A program made the position numbers and the translations under genes. This document shows positions 24,701 through 37,796 of a DNA stretch of 64,000 bases, one piece after another. The stretch covers positions 93,684,839 to 93,748,838 of the forward strand of contig CM041778.1 in assembly GCA_023374045.1 (NCBI GenBank), read 5' to 3'. Each line of letters opens with the position of its first letter. Positions within the stretch are counted from its first letter, which is position 1. Source of the stretch: Limonium bicolor (taxonomy: Eukaryota; Streptophyta; Magnoliopsida; Caryophyllales; Plumbaginaceae). The notes below the pieces were generated by a model. The model was given only the letters and a program-made list of their open reading frames with translations. It did not search any database and was not told the DNA's origin.

Positions 24701-26138
24701 CCTCTCAAACTTCTTTCTTGTTTCCTTGTAAAACCGGTGGGGTGTTTGGTTGTTTGTCAACTTCTAAACAATGTACAAATAATAGAATGAGTATTCAAGC
24801 ATTATGCTTCATCTCATTGTAAACCCTAGTTACACATATTGTTTTAACACATTAAGGTAATTGTTTTACCTTGGAATTGGAAGAGGACTTGAACAAGTAT
24901 CAAGAGAGGACTCCTCCTAGCCCTTGGAAGATTCAAATGAAGCTAAAACAAGCAAGGTAAAGACACCATGGTGAGGTGAATTTTCGGTCATGTACTAAAA
25001 GGAGAGGAAACTTGATTTTTCTTTGAGATTCCTTACCTAGAAGCAAAGGAGAGTAATAATGTGTAGAAACACAAGCTCAAGCTCCATCAATGGTGATTCT
25101 CCATGGCACCAAAATTGAGCTCTTGAAGATTTGAAAAGGTAGAAGTGTAGAGCTTGACCTAACTAAGACAAATATGGTCTTAGAATTTGATTTGGAGCAT
25201 GGAGTTGGATTTGGCAAGGAAATGAAGATGGAGAAGAGAGGGCTGTTGCAAATCGTAAATGGAGGAAAGGAGAAGGTGAAGAAACCGTGTGAAATGAAAG
25301 AAGAGAAGGAAATGAGAAGATGAGTTTGCTTTTGGAGATATTTATGTTATAAAGCAAAATAGTACTTTACTTTAAGTTTTACTTTACTTATTTGATTTCT
25401 TTTACAACTTGGTGACTCACTACTACAAAAACCGGCCACCATTTAGTTAGAAGGGTAATATAGTCTTTATTGACCAATTTAATTACTTATAACATTATAT
25501 GTTACAAACTAGCTTATAAAAGTTACTATTCACAAACTAAGGCACATAGAAGTGAAATTTTTGATTTCCCATTAATATAGCCACCCAAATGTGATACTAT
25601 ATAGTACACATATTAATTAAAGAGTAATGATGGACATTTAGCCATTCAAAACTCATTTACAAGACAATTTTTCAAAAACGTGCTTTAAGACTCCTTAAAG
25701 CACATTTTGTGTTTTAACTTGTTTTCAAGCTTGGTTTTCTTTGGTAATTGATTTAATATGTTCATTAACATATTTATAAGGTATAGGTATGACCATTAGG
25801 TCTTATACAAATTTATTCCAAGCTTAGAGCACATTTTGCTCTTATTGACTTTAAGGTATTTCCTTGTGTTTTATTTGGTTTAACTGTCCACCAAAGTTTC
25901 CTAAGGACTTATTTAGTCCTATCAAATCATAATTAAATGTTATCAAGTCTTGGTAGGCTCTTTGGGTCCTAACCAAGTTCACTCATAGCTTAGAGCATGT
26001 TTTTGCTCAAACTGTGTCTTAATGTTTTATTGCATTTACTATGGTCTAAATTGTCCACTGATGTTACTAAGGCACTTTTTAGCCTTTACATACCATAGTT
26101 TGATATTTAAACCACATATCAAGGTTTGGGGTATTTCA
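21729..26138 (-). repeat. Middle LTR of tandem C cluster (4410 bp)
   Basis: It is shared between the two units: 5' LTR of the left unit and 3' LTR of the right unit. It is nearly identical to 31047-35442, mostly differing by one-base gains or losses in short runs. It holds the twin hairpin at 22107-22134, the hairpin array at 23646-23900 and the TATA palindrome at 25595-25606. No gene is present. Confidence 0.85.
23646..23900. repeat. Hairpin array in middle C LTR
   Basis: Four units of about 60-75 bp carry arms GTCCGAACTTG and CAAGTTCGGAC around a GTCCGGAC-containing loop, plus a last unit with CTTCC/GGAAG arm ends. The order is the reverse complement of 5941-6196. The matching array in the third LTR is 32960-33215. 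Confidence 0.75.
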
Positions 26139-29100
26139 ATCTACCCCCCTTAAAAGAACTTCGTCCTCGAAGTTCACACTTTCCACACATCATTAGATTT
26201 GAACACAGGAATCACTTGGAAATAAACTTCCATAACCAAACACACTTTACATCACAACCTCGGACTTAATGGTCCGGGCAACACATTCACATCCACACAT
26301 ACCATAACATATCCACATGATAACCTCGGACTCTATGGTCCGGGTATCTTAACAACACTTACACATACATGACAACCCCTTTGACTCACTGGTCTTGGGT
26401 AACATAACAACATTTGGACACATAGGTCCTGGTAACATAACAGTCTTTAGACACATAGGTCTATGTAACACCACACATTTAGACTCATAGGTCTTGATAG
26501 TATACACTTTAGGAAATCCAAGTCAAAACAACATTCATTACACATACCACACAACATGTCAGAGCATGTATAGCAATCAAAAATATCCTTGATATACACT
26601 ATGATCCCGTAGAACCCGGTCGCGATGGACACCTTCCGTCCCCGTGCCTTTGGGAGATTAAAACAATCACTTAAATTTAAAATTTCCTTGTGATTGTAAG
26701 AACTTTAATTACGTAAAGTATCCATCAACGGTTTATAAATACCAATTTAAAATCCTTTTGAAACACACACAACTCCAAGTCCAACTTAAGCTCTTTGCTT
26801 CTTTTATTAGTGTGGTTATTGTGACCACTTATAGGGAGCTTCAAGAGTCATCCAACCCTGATGTGATCAGCATCAGTGTTGAACTATCCTTCCACCCCAA
26901 TTTGTGTTCGGCTTCCCTTGATCACATGCAAATCACTCCCCTTACACCTCCCCTTCATTTTAATCTTCATCACAGCTCATTAAGTAACAATCACTCATTT
27001 CCAATTTTCTATCTTTTTAAATCATTCTAGTCATGATCATAACATCTCCAAAGATAGAAGTCCGTCCATCAGTTTACCTCCATTCACTTTAATCATGTTG
27101 CCTAGGGAATCTCATTCTCACTAGTTCTATGTCAGTATCATGCCCTTTCTTGAATCACTATATAGTAATGTATACACATATGTTTTGTCAAAATACAACA
27201 CACAACTTCACATTTATACACTGTCGGGGCTTTGTTTCCCCCGGAGCTTCTCTACTCCCCCACACTTGTACTATCACACACAACTGTTAACAAATACACG
27301 CACTTATCACAATGGTATTCGCATCTTCTGTGCGCAATTACCACAATTAAAACCATGAATGAATGTGTATGTTTACGTAACACACACACACCATCATCAA
27401 AACAATAATATAATTTTGTGCTATGCACAATATAAATCACATACACTACGTACACTTGTACGGTAATATACACTAAGTGGTTTTGCCGCTCTACCCCCCT
27501 TAAAAGGGATTACGCCCACGTAATCAATCACTAAACATTAGCTTAAATGTTTTGCCGTCGTGAAGTATCTTAACTTCCACGCGGTCCATTACACAATGGA
27601 TTCTGATTAGAGGATCTTAACCATATTGGCGGTTTAGTTCCTAAACCAAGAATTCTCATTGGAGTTTGTTTAAACTCTTAATTGGTTTCGATTCTGGCCT
27701 TTAGGCTTCTAGGCGTTAATAATTAGCCATTCACTCGTGTTCACCATGTACATTCAACACTTGGATCAGTGGCTCACTAGTTTCTGCTGCGAAACTCTAA
27801 TAACCGTAGAGCTTAATTGCCCCATTTGTTTATTGTTACTATTGTTAATTCATCTCCAATTGTCATCTTCATCTAGGTAACAATGGTTTCTCAACCGACG
27901 CGTGGTATCTCTTACCGTTAGCGAATTCGGTGAGTTATAAACTTTCTATCCACTTCCATAACAACTTACTGTGTATACAGCTATGTATTTCACAATGATT
28001 GACTTGTTTCCTTCCGACTTACTGTCGGTTGAGATTGAGCTACTACCTAGTATGTAGTGCTCTCTCAGCTATTTACAACATTTGTGGTATATTCCATACC
28101 CGCTTTTGGCAGTTAGTGCTACTGTAGTCACTTACTGTTAATCATGCCTCCACATTTGGTCTTGTACAAGTACTTTCTATAGGTGCGGCCTTGCATTTCC
28201 TATGCATCGGCCATTATAACATTATTCGTCCACAATTAACATGTTTCCAATTCCTAGCTATCCCACTCGGTTATTACTGCGCAAGTGCAATATCAAACCA
28301 CTCAGTCATACAGAGTGCAGAGGCGTAAACTCTTGACAGTAAATCCCTTATGCGATTCGCCATGGAATTCACACTGAGTTTCCTTATCACATAGTACCGA
28401 CCATTGGCTTATTGCCCAGTCTGTGTATCATCACTTGCTTGCATGTCCATTGAGTTTAACTCATAACTGGTCTTATCGGCCACATCACTATTTAACAACA
28501 CTTATACAACGGTCGCTTACTGCGCACCGTGCTTATTGTATAACACTAACTTATATGGTTTTACTGTCACATTGACTTCCACACATATACTACATCATTC
28601 GTATTATGGTTCATCACTCACTACTGTATGCTCCTTGAGCATTGATCATCCGAGTCACAAGCCGGCATTATTCAGCTCGGTGTTTCACTTTATACACACA
28701 TGCTACTAAGCTAACTGCTCTCTTTCAATAATAACATCGTCCATCCTTACATATTTCTTGAACTTGATTCACATAACTACCGCTCCTGCGGTCTCACAAT
28801 ATCGAGAGGTATCCCCACTCTTAATGCAGTGGTTCGTTTACCACTCTATTCACTTATACAACATAAACTTCTACAACCAATCGAATTTATATGACATATC
28901 TTGCTTATGGCTTATAAGCCTTATTTGCCTTGAGCTGGGCTCATCGTAGGCTGTCCACACACGTGTACTTCTCTGTACAACATTATATGGTTTGGATACT
29001 ATATTGAGCTCTATGACAAGGTCGTTGCATTCCATTTCCTTTCACGGAATGCCCCTTAGGTTTGTCAGTCCGTCTCCTGACAACTTATGTCTAAACTGGG

Positions 29101-31046
29101 TGTTAGTTTCAACCCTTATGTTTCTGTCACGTTATCTTGTTCAATTATCGTTGATGCAAGCACCCTTCAAGGATCGCTCCTGGGTGTTGCTAAGTTATGC
29201 CTTTACATCAGGTTCACACTTATTGGTATACTCAGTTAGCCACGCCGTTTGCGTTCTTACTGGCTTATTATCTCCTTCTGTGAAGATCAACATTTCCTGG
29301 TAGTGTAGGTACTTATTATGGGAGTTTCATCCCGTTCTTTGCACATTGATGTGTCCACCTTAGGCATCTGCTTAGCCATGGACAGGCTGGGTCATCGTTC
29401 CAGCTAACATGTCTATCCCTGCGGATCCTTAAGACGATTCGATGTCTTAAGATTACAGTTGGTGCACTTCACGCCTCCTAACTCTTAAACATTTCCTTGA
29501 AATGAATTCACTAATTCCTTTGGTCTCGTTAACTTAACTAGGTTCCTTTACTTCAACCATTCATGGTAATCTCTAGCTCTTGTTTGATTTATACTGCTGA
29601 CCGTAGACGGAGTCGACTACTTCCCGTGTTTCGGACTCCACTCGTATACATATGTGGGGTACCATACTGATACATTGCTACTTACCCAACTAACCCATAA
29701 GTAGGTCTGCCAGGCCCACAAGCTCCTATCGGAGTGCGGTCGTCCCACAATTCAGTTGGTACACTCGTAGTGTCCGTCACACGCCTAGGTGAAGTATTCT
29801 GTTGTCAACTCCCTTATATTGTCCCTTGACAATTCATCATTCCATGCTTCCCGAACTTAATCGAGGGAAATTTTATCCATTGTTGTATCCTCGTCAACTG
29901 TCCTTGGTTTTACTGGCTTGGTTTAAAAGAAGGTTGGAAAGAAGTGTTGGTTTGAAAGAAAATCTAGTTTTGAAAAGAAAAGGGTTAGATAAATCTGGGT
30001 TTAAAGAAAATTTTCATGGTTTCACAACATCTTCTTACCTTAACCAAGTCTAGCTTCTTGCTGACTGGTGTACTTCCAATTACAGGGGTTAGGCTAACAG
30101 GCCCTTCCACTGTTATGACGATCACATTTAACTTTATGGTACTTTACCAAATACTTTGTAGTGGTTATAACTTTCCCGAACAGCCCTGTTATAGCAGCAC
30201 TTGCTATGGCAAGTGCGCCATGCTAACTGGCTATCGGTTTAACACATACCAGTTGTGGTATTGTTTTTACCCATACTGTCATCAGTGGCCTTGTTGGCCC
30301 TCACTGATCTTACTGCCTTGATAATAACTCTTCTAGGTGACTTCTCACTGTCTTCACATGATAATCATTAACTAGGGTGTTTCCCATTCTGGGAGACCCT
30401 TTTTTGTATTGTTTGTTTCCTCTTCGTAGCCCGTTCCACGTATTTGTCGTGGTTACTGAGACTTGTCTCTTGTTTGGGCACTACGTTGTAGTTCCTTGTC
30501 GGTTGGTATATTGTCGGTGTATCACTTAACAACTGTGGTCCCGTAGACACTCGTCTCGGGTTTCATTAATCCACTTCTTGCCTGTTGCACGGTCGGTGCG
30601 TTGCAAGCTGGTTATCCTCGACTGCTCGGCATGTCGACCCAGGTTGCCGGAAATTCTATTCTTCTATACACTGATTCTTCACTCTTCGCTATGGAATGCG
30701 ATTAACACTGTTTAGATGGGAACCGTCTCCGGGATTCCCTGTTTTCAGGATCTACCGTATGACAGGTTCTCCGTACCTTTAGAGGTACTTAATAACAGCC
30801 AGATCGGGTATTCCCGAGTAAGAGAGGACTTCCATCTCTCTGGCGTTCTTTCCCAAGTTATAAAACAGGGATTGTGGAGGGCGGGAAGGATATAGTAGGT
30901 TTCCAGTATTCACTGGTCATACCTAACTAGCGTATCTCTCACGCTATCACTCAACCCTTAACCCAAAGTACTTAAATCCTAACTCGGTACTTCCTAAGCT
31001 CGGTAATTCAGTCATCAGAGCGATACTTCGCTCTGATACCACTTTT
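26139..31046 (-). other. Internal region 2 of tandem C cluster, non-coding
   Basis: It is a near copy of 16874-21728 with the same order of signals: terminal polypurine tract (26144-26151), hairpin array (about 26258-26500), conserved block (26823-26950), inner polypurine tract (27494-27501) and primer site (31030-31041). The hairpin ACCGC-AGGA-GCGGT near 28782 is intact here but broken in region 1. No coding domain was recognised. Confidence 0.75.
31014..31041 (-). promoter_or_regulatory. Primer binding site hairpin, internal region 2
   Basis: TGGTATCAGAGC on the minus strand (31030-31041) lies five bases from the LTR at 31047 and sits in the same 10-bp stem hairpin (31014-31037) as in region 1. 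Confidence 0.85.
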
Positions 31047-34000
31047 TGTAACACCCCATCCAACAATAACACACTTACAATAAACTGCAGCGGAAAACAA
31101 CCTCATCACATTACTTATCTCGTTGGTGTTACACGCCGTTAGCCACCCACGTGGCTAACAAGGCTAATACATACACATCGTACCGGTCTGATGGGCTAAA
31201 TTCCCGAGCGACTACACACCTTACTATCCCTTTCCATTAACACAACAACAACATACAACTTTCACTATACCGAGTATTTATAAACTGGTGCCGACAACAA
31301 TTTCGGTCTTACTACACCTACTGTATACATACACTTAAATGATTACCCATGTACAACGACTACCCGTCCTACTCTCGAACGGCTTCCAGCACTTCGTACC
31401 TGAAATAGGAAAAGAAGAGAAAGGGTGGCCCCCAAGGGGCTCAGCACCTTTGCTGGTATGGTAATCCCGCAGCCCACATGCTACCGGGCCACGCACAACT
31501 AATTGTCGTCTTAGCATGCGGTTGATTATTTTTAAATCATGCATGCAACTGTAAACACACAACACATAATCATTTCGCCTCAACGGGCTCAACAAACGGA
31601 TAATATATCCTTACTTAATAAGTCACTCAAGGTATTCAATATCCCTAGAGTGTTCCTCCTCTAATGGAGCTACTTCCTTAACACGACCCTTACCCTTAAA
31701 TCGGTTATCCTTAAACGCCTCTTTTCTCAAACTGGGACTCATATCCATGATCCACATACTCCACATTTTACAACATATAACATACACTACATAACAACAC
31801 TTAACAACACTTTGCACGTTTCCACGTGCACAACATAACACCGCAATAGATATTGCTTCACAACAAAGAAACATAACATAACGGGAATGGTCCTCTTAGG
31901 TACCGACCCAAACATTGCTAATACACTGGTGAGCCTAGAGAATGTTGCCAGTCTCATGATAAGCTCGTTACATAACTCGTTACCGTCTCGTTAAATGAAC
32001 GGTTAACTTAACACAAGGTGTCTCGGATATAGTGATCCAAGCACACCGAAACAAACATAACAATAGTATGCCCCTGTGGCCCGACGTGAGTCAGTAATAG
32101 CCTTGGTTAAGCTAAAGGGAAGGTTGGGAACCAAATTGGAAAACAACCATAACATACAGAGAGGATCGAACCTGCTATGACAACGACCCCCATACTCACA
32201 CGCGTGGCCGGAACAGACCGGACTCCTCACTCCCCCCGTTAGCACTTGTTAGAAGTTCAACTTTGAACTTTATTAAACAATCACAAACATTGGGTTAAGT
32301 CTTGTTAGACATACACAAGGGAAGAGAGAGTCATACATTCACATACAAACATCACACACAACATCACATAACCAACTCACGCATAGCCGTGGTTAGAACG
32401 TTCCTTAAGTCGGAAACGTTGTTACCGGATACCGTTCTCCTACGTTTACCTAATAGTGGTTAACTAGCCCTTCAAGCGCATTCGAGGTTACCGGTATCGG
32501 CACGAAAACATACAATAACAATAACGACTGTAAACTCGTTTCATGATTTCTCATAACGTGGCAAACATACAGAAAAACACATTGGCATACAAGCCGGTGT
32601 AATCCGGTAGGACACAGGTTGCAAGAAAACCATACCTGTCACCGGAGTCCACTTTATCACGCCCACTTATGTTCCTCGAGCAATTCTCGAACAACTGATA
32701 ACATTACATGTGTTTTTATTAACATCGGGGTTTGCTTGATTATTATGACTAATGCTTAACTTTCCCCGTTAACTTAGTTACATAACTTTATATTTTAACT
32801 TGTTTCACTTTTACATTTTGATACAACTTTTCACCCACTTAATTACCATTAAAACTCACTTACCATGTCCTTAACAACCTTATAACATCATTACCTATCA
32901 ATCCCCACCATTACACATCATTTCTATACCTTAAAACAACAATTTTGGTCCATACAGTGGCCTGTCCGAACTTGTGTCCGAACTTCCAAGTTCGGACGCA
33001 AGCCGTGGCCTTAGACTGCAACCCATACACACGTCCGAACTTGTGTCCGGACTTACCAAGTTCGGACACAGTTCGAGAGAAATTCCTAGATTGAAATAGT
33101 GACGTCCGAACTTGTGTCCGGACTTCCCAAGTTCGGACACAGTTCGAGAGTGGAATTTTCCTTGCCCAACAGAGCCTGTCCGAACTTCCATGTCCGGACG
33201 GAAGTTCGGACACGGCAAAATGCTCAACTTCTATACCTTTAACACTTAGCCAAATTCCTCCAAAGCCTCCAACTCTTATAGTTTATACTCCTTAAGTCCT
33301 TAGTGATGATTCATGCCAATTCTAACCATTATACCATGACATATCTTCCACACAAACATCATCATTCAAACTTCTTTTCTTACTAACTAAATCTCCTTTT
33401 ACAACTTCTTCAAGACCTTTCAATACACTCTCAAAAACACACATTGAATTCCTAGAACTTCCAAGATAATACCTAAATCCTTGCATCACTCTAAATCACC
33501 ATAACACATGTTTTCCTTCTCAAGTAAACCTTTATTCACCTTTAACACATCCTAGTTCACCAAAACTTTCTTAAAACACTTAGAACTTCTCACACATTTC
33601 CCAAATTTGGCCATAGCTTCTCTTGTATATACTCACATCCAAACACTTAGGTTTTTACCTTATTTCATGCAAGAACACCTAAAATCCATCAAGAACATTT
33701 TTACACACACACTTCACACATTAAGCACTACATCACAATATAGTGCATAACTTAAATTGCTTGGCACTTAGGCCCTTAAATAACATGGCTCTTAGGCCCT
33801 TAAATTGCATAAACCTTAAACACTGAATTTCCCACATAAATAATGCCTTTGACCTGCAAATACACCCAACAATACATATGCCCTTAATAAACTCCTTGAG
33901 AGCATTTCACTAGGTCATTCACCATTGGCTCCTTAGGTATTTTATTAAGCAAATCAAGCTCATTTTCCTAAGGCATTTAAACTACATTGAGATAGTTTGT

Positions 34001-35442
34001 TTACCTCTTTTCCTCTCAAACTTCTTTCTTGTTTCCTTGTAAAACCGGTGGGGTGTTTGGTTGTTTGTCAACTTCTAAACAATGTACAAATAATAGAATG
34101 AGTATTCAAGCATTATGCTTCATCTCATTGTAAACCCTAGTTACACATATTGTTTTAACACATTAAGGTAATTGTTTTACCTTGGAATTGGAAGAGGACT
34201 TGAACAAGTATCAAGAGAGGACTCCTCCTAGCCCTTGGAAGATTCAAATGAAGCTAAAACAAGCAAGGTAAAGACACCATGGTGAGGTGAATTTTCGGTC
34301 ATGTACTAAAAGGAGAGGAAACTTGATTTTTCTTTGAGATTCCTTACCTAGAAGCAAAGGAGAGTAATAATGTGTAGAAACACAAGCTCAAGCTCCATCA
34401 ATGGTGATTCTCCATGGCACCAAAATTGAGCTCTTGAAGATTTGAAAAGGTAGAAGTGTAGAGCTTGACCTAACTAAGACAAATATGGTCTTAGAATTTG
34501 ATTTGGAGCATGGAGTTGGATTTGGCAAGGAAATGAAGATGGAGAAGAGAGGGCTGTTGCAAATCGTAAATGGAGGAAAGGAGAAGGTGAAGACCGTGTG
34601 AAATGAAAGAAGAGAGGAAATGAGAAGATGAGTTTGCTTTTGGAGATATTTATGTTATAAAGCAAAATAGTACTTTACTTTAAGTTTTACTTTACTTATT
34701 TGATTTCTTTTACAACTTGGTGACTCACTACTACAAAAAACGGCCACCATTTTAGAAGGGTAATATAGTCTTTATTGACCAATTTAATTACTTATAACAT
34801 TATATGTTACAAACTAGCTTATAAAAGTTACTATTCACAAACTAAGGCACATAGAAGTGAAATTTTGATTTCCCATTAATATAGCCACCCAAATGTGATA
34901 CTATATAGTACACATATTAATTAAAGAGTAATGATGGACATTTAGCCATTCAAAACTCATTTACAAGACAATTTTTCAAAAACGTGCTTTAAGACTCCTT
35001 AAAGCACATTTTGTGTTTTAACTTGTTTTCAAGCTTGGTTTTCTTTGGTAATTGATTTAATATGTTCATTAACATATTTATAAGGTATAGGTATGACCAT
35101 TAGGTCTTATACAAATTTATTCCAAGCTTAGAGCACATTTTGCTCTTATTGACTTTAAGGTATTTCCTTGTGTTTTATTTGGTTTAACTGTCCACCAAAG
35201 TTTCCTAAGGACTTATTTAGTCCTATCAAATCATAATTAAATGTTATCAAGTCTTGGTAGGCTCTTTGGGTCCTAACCAAGTTCACTCATAGCTTAGAGC
35301 ATGTTTTTGCTCAAACTGTGTCTTAATGTTTTATTGCATTTACTATGGTCTAAATTGTCCACTGATGTTACTAAGGCACTTTTTAGCCTTTACATACCAT
35401 AGTTTGATATTTAAACCACATATCAAGGTTTGGGGTATTTCA
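31047..35442 (-). repeat. Right-hand LTR of tandem C cluster (4396 bp)
   Basis: This is the 5' LTR of the right unit. The twin hairpin is at 31428-31455, the hairpin array at 32960-33215 and the TATA palindrome at 34899-34910. It ends in GGGGTATTTCA at 35442 and is followed by D internal sequence instead of the B LTR that flanks the left side of the cluster. Confidence 0.85.
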
Positions 35443-36594
35443 AGTTGAATAACAATCAAGGAAAATGTACATATAGTAATCACCACGTCACAAAGCTCGA
35501 CAAGATAAAATCTGGAAAATGATAATTATGTGGTTGTTTGATATTTGACGTGGGAGGCCGAACTTGATCCTGGTCAGATCAAGGGAAAACCAAACACAAA
35601 ATGGAGTGGAAGGATAGTTCAACATTGATGTTGACCCCGACATGGTTGGATAATTCCTGAGACTCCCTACAAGTGGTCACAAATATTTCTGTGATACGTA
35701 GGTATTTATTCTTAAATCTAATATAAAATTTGACTAATAAGTATATGAGATGGAGAAGGTGTAAATTAAGAGTTAAATTGTCCAGGTTACCCTAAGGAGA
35801 TTAAATAGCTAAAACAACTCCGCGTATGTCGGAAAAATAGTCAATTGTGAGGGAAATACGAACTATTATTATACCATGAACCATGTTAATAAATTAAATA
35901 GTAAATCAAGAGACAATTACCTATAATAAAAGTATTCTCAAGCTACCTTCTAAGTTATGGCCAAATTTCCATCTGGAAGGAAAGATCGACTTCCATGTCT
36001 TTCTTTATGAATTCAAACCAATACATTAAATGGAAATCTACCTATAAACAGAGTGCAATATAAAGAGTAAAAACATTATACTAATACCCACATGAGGTGA
36101 ATCACAACCACAAGAACATGTTCAATTGAGAGGAAACTGTATCTTGTTAGGAACCTTAGCGGTAACCCTACTATGGTATACCTGATGGACCAACGATAGT
36201 AATCGTGTATATACTACTACCGACATTGGTGAATCAATAACATCAAGAAATCTTTCTATAATATACATAAGATGCATGGATCGACCATAGCTCATACCTT
36301 ACATAGAAAATGAAAACCGAATATGGTGACAGTAAACTCAAATACCAGAATCACAAGATGATGATCTGAAGATCAAAGATGGAGATTTTAAGTAAGTCCC
36401 AATGTTAATACAAGACCCGAGCGCCAACGATTACAATTACAAAAAGGCGATTAATGGAAGTGTGTTACACACGATAGTCTAAACAAGCCATAAGATAATA
36501 TTGACAATGTACATAATGATAGATCACATTCACCCCATACGTGAATCAATTATAAAAGCATACTAATGCACTATGAAACATGTCAGAGAGTGCA

Positions 36595-37083
36595 TAGATT
36601 CTTGAGGGATATACCTAGTAAACAGACAGAAGTCATATACTGATGTCCGTAGGGGAGACCTCGAGTTCGCAGTAGGCGATCGAGTCTTCCTTAGAGTTTC
36701 ACTTATGAAGGGAATTTTTAGATTTGGGGCAGAAGGGCAAGTTTAGGCCGAAGTATGTAGGACTGTACCTTATTACGGAGCGAATGGGCCCATTAGCTAG
36801 ATTTACCTGTTAAGCTCGAGAGAGTGCACAATGTGTTCCACATTTCACAGCTAAAGTAGTTGTGCCTCATCCATCATATATCTTAGAGCCCGAGATACTC
36901 GAGCTAGATCCTACACTTAGATATGAGGAAACCCCAGTTCGCATTTAAAAATCCAAGACTAGGGAGACAAGGAACAAGACCATTAGAATGGTCAAGGTTC
37001 TGTGGTCAAACCACGACATTGAGGAGGCGACATAGGAGTTAGAAGACTCCATGCGAGACAAGTATCCAGCACTTTTCTCTTTG
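36595..37083 (+). pseudogene. Integrase C-terminus and chromodomain remnant of element D
   Basis: Translation with shifts shows the stretch LEFAVGDRVFLRVS (integrase C-terminal module, from about 36660) and then MVKVLWSNHDIEEAT at about 36985-37030, the core of a chromovirus chromodomain. A stop follows where a tryptophan codon is expected, and several stops and frame changes lie between. It corresponds to A pol near 46090-45634. In a working element the integrase inserts DNA copies and the chromodomain directs them to chromatin. The gene here is not functional. The stop codon that ends A and B pol is absent, so the frame runs on past the inner polypurine tract. Confidence 0.75.
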
Positions 37084-37100
37084 TTTTGTGTATACTTGTG

Positions 37101-37133
37101 GGGGTACGTGGGCGTAACCCTTTTTAAGGGGGG
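37101..37133 (+). promoter_or_regulatory. Inner polypurine tract of element D
   Basis: GGTACG-TGGG-CGTAACC, a slightly imperfect stem, precedes TTTTTAAGGGGGG (purines 37126-37133). It lies just after the chromodomain remnant, the same place as in A and B. Confidence 0.5.
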
Positions 37134-37246
37134 TAGAGCACCACATGGGACTTGCATATCTGCAGTCTATATTGGTTTTGTAATTGGTTGTTTGTGTTTG
37201 ATTGTTGCGCATGTGTGCAATTGGTTGGATGGTTATGATTATTGAT

Positions 37247-37386
37247 GTGTCCTATGTGACACTGGTTGGTTATTGATGATATGTCCTATGTGACACTGGA
37301 TGGTTATTGTTGTGTCCTATGTGACACTTGAATGGTTATGGTAGTGTTCTATGTAACACTTGATATTTATGTGTTCTATGTAACAC
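37247..37386 (+). repeat. Five-unit hairpin repeat in D 3' untranslated part
   Basis: Units at 37247-37262, 37281-37296, 37312-37327, 37344-37359 and 37371-37386 share the loop CTATGT. Units 1 and 3 have stem GTGTC/GACAC and units 4 and 5 have GTGTT/AACAC, a compensating change; unit 2 has one mismatch. Spacing is 27-34 bases. Confidence 0.7.
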
Positions 37387-37761
37387 TTGGATGATTAATA
37401 AAGTACACGTATTTACCTTGCAGTATATTCATTCCTACAATCACACAAGAGATTTACTGCCAAGAGTTTACGCCTCTACACTCTGTAGGACTGAGTGTTT
37501 TGGTATTGCACTTATGCAATGATGACCTAGTGGGATAGCTAGGAAGTTGGGACACTTATTTGTCTTATAGTATTTATCAAGTACTTATGCTATTATTACA
37601 TTGATTATCATGAGTAAGGTTATGTGTGTTACGAATTGCATACACTTGGATTACAGATGGAATATAGGGGTGTCAGTATAGTACTAACACCCAGGAATGA
37701 TAAGTATACAGGGAATAGATATGAGGAACCTCATTCCATAGGATGAACAAGTATAAGTTAT

Positions 37762-37791
37762 GACTTCGGGACGAAGTCCTCTTAAGGGGGG
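37762..37791 (+). promoter_or_regulatory. Terminal polypurine tract and hairpin of element D
   Basis: GACTTCG-GGA-CGAAGTC (37762-37778) precedes CTCTTAAGGGGGGTAGAC and then TGAAATACCCC at 37797. Confidence 0.75.
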
Positions 37792-37796
37792 TAGAC

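Larger units (their letters stand above)
12323..35442 (-). mobile_element. Tandem type C retroelement: three LTRs and two internal regions
   Basis: The order is LTR 12323-16873, internal 16874-21728, LTR 21729-26138, internal 26139-31046, LTR 31047-35442. The second and third LTRs and the two internal regions are nearly identical and repeat with a period of 9318 bp; the first LTR is more diverged. Each internal region has a primer site at its right end and a polypurine tract at its left end, so both read on the minus strand. No coding domain is present. The outer flanks differ (B LTR on the left ending CCCAT, D internal sequence on the right starting AGTTG) with no shared 5-bp duplication. 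This suggests unequal or inter-element recombination rather than one clean insertion. Confidence 0.85.
35443..37796 (+). mobile_element. Decayed 3' internal part of element D
   Basis: The plus-strand order is: a diverged copy of the conserved block (35560-35690), about 900 AT-rich bases in which I recognise nothing (35700-36590), an integrase and chromodomain remnant (36595-37083), an inner polypurine tract (37126-37133), a repeat of short hairpins (37247-37386) and a terminal polypurine tract before the LTR at 37797. The 5' part of the element is missing at 35442, where the C cluster abuts. It is older than A, which is inserted in its LTR. Confidence 0.7.

Noticed and set aside
35700..36590. 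Possible host gene or other insertion in the D internal region
   Set aside because: AT-rich, no frame above about 60 codons, no recognised domain or clear insertion ends.
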